Assembly: GCA_030039895.1 (NCBI GenBank) | Contig: JASHUR010000368.1 | Location: 1 to 8,135 of the forward strand | DNA from: Acidobacteriaceae bacterium | GTDB lineage: Bacteria > Acidobacteriota > Terriglobia > Terriglobales > Acidobacteriaceae | DNA: 8,135 bases | Direction of reading: 5' to 3' | In this document: positions 1 through 4,473 of the stretch, in pieces | Layout of the letters: each line of letters opens with the position of its first letter | How positions within the stretch are numbered: position 1 is the stretch's first letter | Made by a program: the position numbers and the translations under genes | The notes under the pieces: model-generated | Databases searched by the model: none | Seen by the model: only the letters and a program-made list of their open reading frames with translations | Told to the model about the DNA's origin: nothing

Positions 1-340
1 GCTTGGGGCAGTCCTTCACCATCAGGATCTTGCCGTCGCGCTCGATAATCTGCGCCTTGATCTCGCCCACTTTCTCGTTGAGCAGAATCTCGTGGGGAAG
101 CTTTCCGTCCAGAATCTGCTGGCGGATCTCAGGGACGCACTTGGGACAAAGCGAGTCCGTGGTACGCGGCCAGCCGAGGGGCGGCTTTTCCTTCTGGTAC
201 GACTTGAGCAGGGGCTTGTCCGACCACTTGGGGGTAAAGGATGGATTCGGCCGAATGCTGTTCAGCTTCTCGAAGACGGACCACGTGCCTGCGGCTGCGA
301 GGGTCACTGCCCGTTCAGCATATTTGACGGCTTTAGACAT
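1..340 (-). CDS. Radical SAM protein, tetraether / membrane-spanning lipid synthase-like (N-terminal part only)
   Basis: Open from an ATG at 340 to the window edge, giving 113 residues; the C-terminal part lies outside. The ATG follows an AGGAG Shine-Dalgarno nine bases upstream. The visible part begins with about 40 basic and aromatic residues, then a Pro-Pro-Leu-Gly-Trp-Pro segment, then TDSLCPKC at residues 62-69 and, about 40 residues later, DGKILMVKDCPK. This CPxC ... DGKxxMxKxCPxH layout is what I know from the N-terminus of the MJ0619/Tes-type radical SAM family, which in archaea joins lipid tails into tetraethers and has homologues in bacteria that make membrane-spanning lipids such as iso-diabolic acid. 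The radical SAM CxxxCxxC motif would lie beyond the edge and is not seen. Divergent from the barrel gene. Alternative: another radical SAM subfamily with the same N-terminal cysteine domain. Confidence 0.62.
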   Translation of the reverse strand, partial: MSKAVKYAERAVTLAAAGTWSVFEKLNSIRPNPSFTPKWSDKPLLKSYQKEKPPLGWPRTTDSLCPKCVPEIRQQILDGKLPHEILLNEKVGEIKAQIIERDGKILMVKDCPK

Positions 341-366
341 AATCTAAATCTCCTCTTGCTCGTCGT

Positions 367-383
367 CTGCCTGTTTCAGGCAG
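367..383 (-). promoter_or_regulatory. Perfect stem-loop in the leader of the radical SAM gene
   Basis: CTGCCTG and CAGGCAG form a seven-pair perfect stem closed by a three-base loop. On the minus strand it lies about 13 bases upstream of the AGGAG of the radical SAM gene. It is not followed by a T-run on that strand, so it does not look like a terminator; a 5' leader structure or a regulator site are both possible. Confidence 0.4.
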
Positions 384-422
384 CTAAATTTTGTGAAGCG
401 TAAATCTTCGCAAGTGGCATAC

Positions 423-436
423 TTGCCGATCGGCAA
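423..436. promoter_or_regulatory. 14-bp perfect palindrome, possible operator
   Basis: TTGCCGATCGGCAA reads the same on both strands. It lies about ten bases upstream of a weak -35-like TTGCGA on the minus strand, a position compatible with a dimeric regulator acting on the radical SAM gene. No regulator can be named from the sequence. Confidence 0.35.
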
Positions 437-700
437 ACTCGCTCGATCAGAAGTATTTACCCAATTATGAGAATAGCCTCAGAAATCGGATACATGAATC
501 AGTTGAGGCCGAATGGTGAAAATCGGCATCCGGGTGGTAAATGCTGCTCCCGAATGGGAGTTACGCCTGTGGCGGTCATGCTCCCGATCCTCCGCCGCTG
601 CCGTCCAACGAACCACAGAAGCAAACCAATCTTCTGGATGAGGCGCCGCCCCGAAGACTATCTCTTCATTAGTATGTAAAAGGAGGATTACTGAGCCCGG

Positions 701-1321
701 ATGCGTTTTTCCTATCGTTCAATTTTTTACGCTAGCCTTGCTCTTTTTTTCTTTGCCGGCTGCACCTTGCCCGCCATTGCGCAGAAGAGCTTCCTCAAAA
801 GCAGCGAAGCATCAGTAGGTGTGATCGGCGAATTCACGTCGAATGTAAGCGGCAACGGCATCACGCTCGATACAACCAAGGCGGCGGGCGGGCAAGCGTC
901 GTTCCGCCACAGCTACCATTGGTGGCTGGGCTTTGAGGGCAGCTACAACTACACCCGGTACAACGAGTACTACTCAAGCAAGCCGTATTCGATCCAGCAC
1001 AACACGCACGAGATGGCGGCGGATTATCTGGTGACGACACCGGTCAGTCCCTTCGGCTTTAAGCCCTATGCAGAGGGAGGCCTGAGCGTCATTGTTTTCT
1101 CGCCCTCGCTCAACGGTGGGCAGAATGTCGCATGGCAGGGCGAGCCGGGAGTCAACTTTGGGGCGGGATTTGATCATCCGCTGCTGACTCCATACTTTGG
1201 AATCAGGATTGGATACCGTGGCGTGTACTACAAGGCTCCGGATTTCAACTTAACCACATTGAAGACAGGAGCATCCCGCCTGACGTCGGAGCCGCTGGCG
1301 GGATTCTATGTGCGCTTCTAA
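701..1321 (+). CDS. Small outer-membrane beta-barrel protein
   Basis: A 206-residue protein with a basic N-terminus and a hydrophobic segment (residues 7-21), then AIAQ at 25-28 as a likely signal peptidase I site. A cysteine at 21 (FFAGC) also resembles a weak lipobox, so lipidation cannot be excluded. The rest alternates polar and aromatic residues in short strand-like stretches rich in Gly, Tyr and Ser, and ends in GFYVRF, the aromatic C-terminal signature recognised by the BAM machinery. Size fits an eight-stranded OmpW/OmpA-like barrel; I cannot name the subfamily. AGGAGG at 681-686 lies 14 bases before the ATG, longer than usual, but an in-frame TGA at 692-694 rules out any earlier start. 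Role inferred: structural or surface porin-like protein. No terminator is evident downstream. Confidence 0.8.
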   Translation: MRFSYRSIFYASLALFFFAGCTLPAIAQKSFLKSSEASVGVIGEFTSNVSGNGITLDTTKAAGGQASFRHSYHWWLGFEGSYNYTRYNEYYSSKPYSIQHNTHEMAADYLVTTPVSPFGFKPYAEGGLSVIVFSPSLNGGQNVAWQGEPGVNFGAGFDHPLLTPYFGIRIGYRGVYYKAPDFNLTTLKTGASRLTSEPLAGFYVRF

Positions 1322-1403
1322 ATGATTGAAGGCAGAACCAACTTTTCGAGCTGACCCGCTCGCCCCACAGGTAACTGCAAAGGCACGGGTCAACATCCTT
1401 TCA

Positions 1404-1432
1404 TTGATTCCGCATCTAACGCTGCCGATACT
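1404..1432 (+). promoter_or_regulatory. Sigma-70-like promoter, probably giving a leaderless transcript
   Basis: TTGATT (1404-1409) and GATACT (1427-1432) match four of six consensus positions each and are separated by exactly 17 bases. Six bases after the -10 comes the ATG at 1439, so the expected transcription start falls on or next to the A of the start codon. The small gene has no Shine-Dalgarno, which agrees with leaderless translation. Confidence 0.5.
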
Positions 1433-1438
1433 GACCGT

Positions 1439-1669
1439 ATGGCAAATCAGGTAAACGAAGACCTGAAAGACTTTGGTCGCAGAGTCGAAGCGAAGTTCAA
1501 CCAGGCCGCCCCTCGCATTGAGGAAGAGGTCAAGAAGGTCATTGCCTATTTGAACGACGAAGTGGTGCCCGAGGTACGCCAGAACTCCTCAAAGGCGCTG
1601 CGAGCGGCAGCGGAGCAACTTGCAAAGCTGGCCGAGCACCTTGACCGCAATGCTGGAGAGCGCCGGTAA
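1439..1669 (+). CDS. Small helical, highly charged protein, translationally coupled to rlpA
   Basis: A 76-residue protein with no signal peptide, no cysteine and no membrane segment. Nearly the whole chain is predicted by eye to be amphipathic helix: Glu/Lys/Arg-rich heptad-like stretches at about 5-40 and 43-72, broken by a VVPEV turn near 42-46. This gives a coiled-coil or phasin-like look; I do not recognise a named family and assign no function. No Shine-Dalgarno is visible before the ATG, but a promoter is placed so that the transcript would start at the ATG. Its TAA stop shares one base with the ATG of the next gene (TAATG), so the two are almost certainly cotranscribed and coupled. A role linked to septal or cell wall work is possible only by association. 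Confidence 0.72.
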   Translation: MANQVNEDLKDFGRRVEAKFNQAAPRIEEEVKKVIAYLNDEVVPEVRQNSSKALRAAAEQLAKLAEHLDRNAGERR

Positions 1670-2391
1670 TGCGTCGTACCGGGTGGATTTTCGCGCTCGC
1701 TGCGTCACTGCTGCTCGCGGTCACCGGCTGCGGACACCGCGCAAAGGTGGCGTATGCTCCGGCTCCGCCAATTGCAGCGCCGAACAACTATCCGCCGTCG
1801 ACTGGTTCCCCTGACTCGGGCTCTGAAGAATCACATCGGGGCCAGCCGATTTTCTCCGAGGTAGGCATTGCAAGCTGGTATGGGCCGCCGTATAACAACC
1901 ACCGCGGCGCGAATGGAAGAATCTATGACGAGAACGCGATTACGGCAGCGCACCGCACGCTGCCCATGGGCTCGCTGATTCGCGTGACCGATCTTGAAAC
2001 GGGCCGGTCGGCGATGATGCGCGTTACAGACCGCGGGCCGTTTGTGCCGGGGCGCATTCTTGATGTCTCAGTCGGCGCGGCGAAGGCACTCGGCATGTAC
2101 AGGTCGGGCATAGCGCGCGTGCGCATTGATGTCTACGAGACGCCAGAGCCGATCGATGCCGGCGGGCGATGGTGCGTGCAGATCGGGGCCTTCCGTCACT
2201 CAGGGTCGGCAAAGAAACTCGAGCAGCATCTTGCTCGCAAGTATGAGTCCGCCAGCGTGATCGAATTCCAAGGCCCGACAGGATATTGGGTGAGGATTCG
2301 CCCCGAAAACGGGAATCACAGCCGTGCGGTCGAGATTGCAAAAAATCTGCGGCCCGAAGAAGGCGAAGCCTACCTGGTCCGGCTCGACTGA
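1669..2391 (+). CDS. rlpA: Septal ring RlpA-family lipoprotein (DPBB + SPOR)
   Basis: A 240-residue lipoprotein. Residues 1-20 form a lipoprotein signal with lipobox VTGC, lipidated cysteine 21. A Pro/Ser/Gly-rich linker (28-62) is followed by the double-psi beta-barrel domain (65-145): SWYG at 69-72, TAAH at 92-95, LPMG, VTDRGPF at 119-125 and RILDVS. A SPOR domain (about 166-238), beginning WCVQIGAF, should bind denuded septal glycan. RlpA enzymes of the Pseudomonas type are lytic transglycosylases; by the family spacing, His95 and Asp121 are kept but the acidic residue expected eleven positions before the His is Arg84. Activity is therefore uncertain and a structural septal role is possible. 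GGAG at 1655-1658 lies ten bases upstream of the start; the ATG overlaps the stop of the preceding gene. Confidence 0.92.
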   Translation: MRRTGWIFALAASLLLAVTGCGHRAKVAYAPAPPIAAPNNYPPSTGSPDSGSEESHRGQPIFSEVGIASWYGPPYNNHRGANGRIYDENAITAAHRTLPMGSLIRVTDLETGRSAMMRVTDRGPFVPGRILDVSVGAAKALGMYRSGIARVRIDVYETPEPIDAGGRWCVQIGAFRHSGSAKKLEQHLARKYESASVIEFQGPTGYWVRIRPENGNHSRAVEIAKNLRPEEGEAYLVRLD

Positions 2392-2466
2392 TCACTGCGT
2401 CTATCAGGGACGTACCCTTAAGAATGGCGCCTGTTCTGCCACAGTTGAAGCGTAAGCGGAAGGTTT

Positions 2467-2478
2467 CCGAACGTTCGG
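2467..2478. promoter_or_regulatory. 12-bp perfect palindrome with adjacent half-site repeat
   Basis: CCGAACGTTCGG is a perfect palindrome, followed after four bases by a second GAACGT (2482-2487). It lies in the 235-base gap before the zinc-protein gene and would fall in the spacer of a weak promoter (TTTCCG at 2464-2469, TACTAT at 2487-2492, 17-base spacer). An exact TTGACA at 2526-2531 has no convincing -10 partner. Operator function is inferred only. Confidence 0.3.
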
Positions 2479-2626
2479 CGCGAACGTACTATGTTGCAAA
2501 GAATGGAATAACGGAAAGTAGCGAGTTGACACAGAATTCACGGAGCCGATTGGTGGGTTTTGCGCTAATGTATTCGCAGGCAGTCCTGGCAGAAGACGGA
2601 GGCCGGGAAGTGCCGGAGCGTGATTT

Positions 2627-2902
2627 ATGACCTGGGATGTGTCATTTAGTTGTGATATCTGCGGGAAGAAGAAAGCCGAGGCAAACCACTGGTGGATGGC
2701 GATGCTGGGCGATGTTCCCTGCTTTGACGAGGGCCAGCCGGGCCAGCGGTTCACACTGCTGCCCTGGAACGCTGCTGAGAGCCGCAGCCAAGACATGTAC
2801 CATTTGTGCGGTCAGGGCTGTGCAATGCAGGCGATGGAACGCTTTATGACAACAGGCGCCATCAGCGCCGAACAAGAGGATACGCAAACCGCGTACCGCT
2901 GA
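2627..2902 (+). CDS. Small four-cysteine protein, putative zinc-binding
   Basis: A 91-residue protein without signal peptide. Cys9 and Cys12 form a CxxC knuckle (SCDICGKK) near the start, and Cys61 and Cys65 sit in HLCGQGC followed by a helix (AMQAMERFM). The two pairs lie about 50 residues apart and look like a structural zinc site of the zinc-ribbon or treble-clef kind, with His59 as an alternative ligand. The middle is Trp/Met/Pro-rich; the C-terminus is a polar, probably disordered tail. I do not recognise a named family; similar short proteins occur in Acidobacteriota as hypothetical proteins. GGAG at 2615-2618 is eight bases before the ATG. Convergent with merR, with only five bases between stop codons. 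Function unknown. Confidence 0.75.
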   Translation: MTWDVSFSCDICGKKKAEANHWWMAMLGDVPCFDEGQPGQRFTLLPWNAAESRSQDMYHLCGQGCAMQAMERFMTTGAISAEQEDTQTAYR

Positions 2903-2907
2903 GAGAT

Positions 2908-3429
2908 TTATGCATCGAAGAGCCCGGGTTCGCTCGCCTTTCTGGCGCGCTTGATTGCCGGGTTCTTCTCCACTTTCTGCCCTGATCTGACCGGCTGAGA
3001 CAACAGCCCAAGAATCTCCTGCAGCTCACTGCGCAGTTTGAGCAGCTGCTTGTCAGCAGACGCTTGGCTGTTGGCGCGCTTCAAAGGAAGTTGCGCCTGC
3101 GGGGTCTTCTTCGCTTCACGGCTCTCTACGGTGAAAACCTGACGCGCGCCGGCAATGGTGTAGCCATCCGCATAAAGCAGCTGCTTGATGCGCAGGGCCA
3201 GCTCCACGTCGCGCCGGCGATAGAGTCTTTGTCCGGTGCCGCTTTTGTTGGGCTTGAGTTGCGGAAACTCCGTTTCCCAGAAGCGCAAAACGTAAGCTTC
3301 GACTCCGCAGAGTTTGGCCACGTCGCCAATGCGAAAGTAGAGCTTGTCGGGAATCGTGGTGTCAGCAACGGACGCGTGAGACATGGGGGAAAGTATCTTG
3401 CCGGTTTTTGAGGACGATTGTTTTGTCAT
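2908..3429 (-). CDS. MerR-family transcriptional regulator
   Basis: A 173-residue DNA-binding protein counted from the ATG at 3429. The winged helix-turn-helix of the MerR family lies at about residues 31-99: YFRIGDVAKLCGV, VLRFWETEFPQLKP, an arginine-rich wing QRLYRRRDVE and IKQLLYADGYTIAGARQVF. This variant (RFWE-F-LxP, G-x-R-x-Y) belongs to the branch often found as a single housekeeping-like regulator in delta-proteobacteria and acidobacteria. The C-terminal 70 residues are Lys/Gln/Leu-rich, coiled-coil-like, and carry no obvious metal-binding cysteines; the one cysteine (41) is within the HTH. The frame stays open to a GTG at 3468, but that has no Shine-Dalgarno; the ATG at 3429 has a weak AGG, and an ATG at 3384 is also possible. 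Signal unknown. Its own promoter carries a MerR-like inverted repeat. Confidence 0.86.
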   Translation of the reverse strand: MTKQSSSKTGKILSPMSHASVADTTIPDKLYFRIGDVAKLCGVEAYVLRFWETEFPQLKPNKSGTGQRLYRRRDVELALRIKQLLYADGYTIAGARQVFTVESREAKKTPQAQLPLKRANSQASADKQLLKLRSELQEILGLLSQPVRSGQKVEKNPAIKRARKASEPGLFDA

Positions 3430-3490
3430 TCGGACCTGGTGCACGCGCAGGCGTGGCCCCTCATCCACCTAATCTGCGCCAATAACCGCA

Positions 3491-3523
3491 AGTATAGGCC
3501 ACTCGGGCAGTGGATGGAATCAA
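3491..3523 (-). promoter_or_regulatory. merR promoter with inverted repeat inside a long spacer
   Basis: On the minus strand TTGATT (3523-3518) and TATACT (3496-3491) are 21 bases apart. The spacer contains CCACT-CGGGC-AGTGG (3499-3513), a perfect 5+5 inverted repeat whose centre (3506) is one base from the spacer midpoint. MerR-type regulators typically bind such repeats inside over-long 19-20 base spacers, so autoregulation is a reasonable inference. Confidence 0.5.
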
Positions 3524-3529
3524 AACCGT

Positions 3530-3557
3530 GGAACGAATGATCCGAGGTTCGCGTATG
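3530..3557 (+). promoter_or_regulatory. Possible ECF-sigma-type promoter for the lipoprotein gene
   Basis: GGAACG (3530-3535), 16 bases, then CGTATG (3552-3557) resembles extracytoplasmic-function sigma promoters (GGAAC / CGT-type boxes). The expected start lies about 30 bases before the lipoprotein ATG. A TATGCT at 3554-3559 could instead serve as a sigma-70 -10, but has no good -35. Confidence 0.28.
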
Positions 3558-3592
3558 CTCTTCGGGAGAGTCTCCTGAAGGAGTGGTGCACC

Positions 3593-4183
3593 ATGAAAAA
3601 GACACTCGCCCTGCTCGCCGCGTGCTGCCTGTTGCTGGCGGCAGGCTGCCGTGTGCAGGTCAATAAGAACTCCAATGGAAATGAGAAGAATGTAAAGATC
3701 GACACTCCGTTCGGCGGCCTCCATGTTCGCTCCGGAAACACCACCGCCGCCGATGTCGGCCTGCCTGTGTATCCGGGAGCAACGATTGCGCCCGATCGCG
3801 ATGGGGACAAGTCGGCCAATGTGCACATGGGCTTCGGCGAGTTCCAGTTGACCGTAAAGGTGGTCAACTACCAGAGCTCGGATTCGCAGGACAAGGTGCT
3901 TGCCTTTTACCAGAAGGCGCTGGGACGGTACGGCGATGTGATCCGCTGCAAAGACAATCAGCCCGTGGGCACACCCGCGGTCACGCAGGAGGGCCTGACC
4001 TGCTCGGGCGGCGACCATCACTCGCATGTTCAGGTCTCGGGCAACATAAGCCTGAAGGCCGGCTCACGGCATCATCAGCATATGGTGGCCATCGAGGACA
4101 AGAGCGGCCCTGGAACGCGCTTTGCGCTGATCGAACTGGAACTGCCGGAGTCGGCGGATAACCAGTCGTCGAAGAGCGAATAG
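3593..4183 (+). CDS. Histidine-rich lipoprotein of unknown function
   Basis: A 196-residue protein with a clear lipoprotein signal: MKK start, leucine/alanine core and AAGC, lipidated Cys19. After a short Asn/Lys linker comes FGGLHVRSGN, then GLPVYPGATIAPD (about 56-68), a beta-rich segment, and DSQDKVLAFYQKALGRYGDV (about 96-115), a helix-forming stretch. Two cysteines flank the region after that helix and could form a disulphide. Two HHxH clusters follow at 142-145 and 160-163. The VYPGA plus KVLAFYxKAL layout recurs in lipoproteins of unknown function that I associate with Acidobacteriota; no activity can be assigned. AAGGAG at 3578-3583 is nine bases before the ATG. Divergent from merR, so merR control is possible but unproven. 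Confidence 0.82.
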   Translation: MKKTLALLAACCLLLAAGCRVQVNKNSNGNEKNVKIDTPFGGLHVRSGNTTAADVGLPVYPGATIAPDRDGDKSANVHMGFGEFQLTVKVVNYQSSDSQDKVLAFYQKALGRYGDVIRCKDNQPVGTPAVTQEGLTCSGGDHHSHVQVSGNISLKAGSRHHQHMVAIEDKSGPGTRFALIELELPESADNQSSKSE

Positions 4184-4259
4184 AGACTGGTTGGAGTCCG
4201 CGAGAGCGAACTTGTAGATAGCGGCAAAAAGAGCGATGTAGCTATGGTCCGCGCCCGGC

Positions 4260-4421
4260 TTATACACTCTTGCCGGGTTCGTGGGCTTCGGAGTCTTCCT
4301 TTGGGAGTGCGTTGTTCTGCGCGGTAGAAGCGTCCGACGTGCTGCGGGAGCCGCTCACGATGAGTCCGATGACGACCAGAAGCGATACGGCCAGCAGGCT
4401 GTACTCTATGATCTTCAGCAT
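4260..4421 (-). CDS. 53-residue single-pass membrane protein
   Basis: A short gene that is easy to miss. The ATG at 4421 follows AAAGGAGG (4433-4426), a near-perfect Shine-Dalgarno ending four bases upstream. The product starts MLKIIEYS and continues with a hydrophobic helix at about residues 4-23 (LLAVSLLVVIGLIV), then a Ser/Thr/Asp/Glu-rich polar tail ending HEPGKSV. There is one membrane span, no cleavage site is clear, and orientation is uncertain. It lies on the same strand as the M20 peptidase, 52 bases after its stop, so cotranscription is likely. The hydrophobic-then-acidic design fits a small regulatory or accessory membrane protein; no family is recognised. Confidence 0.72.
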   Translation of the reverse strand: MLKIIEYSLLAVSLLVVIGLIVSGSRSTSDASTAQNNALPKEDSEAHEPGKSV

Positions 4422-4473
4422 CGGTCCTCCTTTGCTGCTTATGCTTCTTACTTCGGCTTTCCCGCAAAATTTC

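Larger units (their letters stand above)
341..700. other. Gene-free divergent intergenic region
   Basis: This stretch separates the minus-strand radical SAM gene from the plus-strand barrel gene, so it should hold promoters for both. Visible structure: the stem-loop at 367-383, a perfect 14-base palindrome TTGCCGATCGGCAA at 423-436, and a small CTCCC-GAAT-GGGAG hairpin at 547-560. On the minus strand TTGCGA (413-408) could be a -35 element, but the matching -10 (around 390-385) is poor. A 70-codon frame at 467-679 lacks a Shine-Dalgarno and was not accepted. Confidence 0.6.

Noticed and set aside
467..679. 70-codon plus-strand frame in the first intergenic region
   Set aside because: No ribosome binding site, odd Arg/Pro/Met-rich composition, and it sits in what must be the promoter region of the barrel gene.
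2404..2796. 130-codon minus-strand frame over the gap and zinc-protein gene
   Set aside because: Antisense to a gene with a good ribosome binding site and cysteine motifs; no start signal of its own.
3461..4027. 188-codon minus-strand frame opposite the lipoprotein gene
   Set aside because: The plus strand has a signal peptide, lipobox and a well-placed Shine-Dalgarno; the antisense frame also runs through the merR promoter.
4184..4259. Terminator between the convergent lipoprotein and small membrane-protein genes
   Set aside because: Only three- to five-base pairings near a short A/T-run (ATAGC...GCTAT); no stable stem followed by a T-run on either strand.
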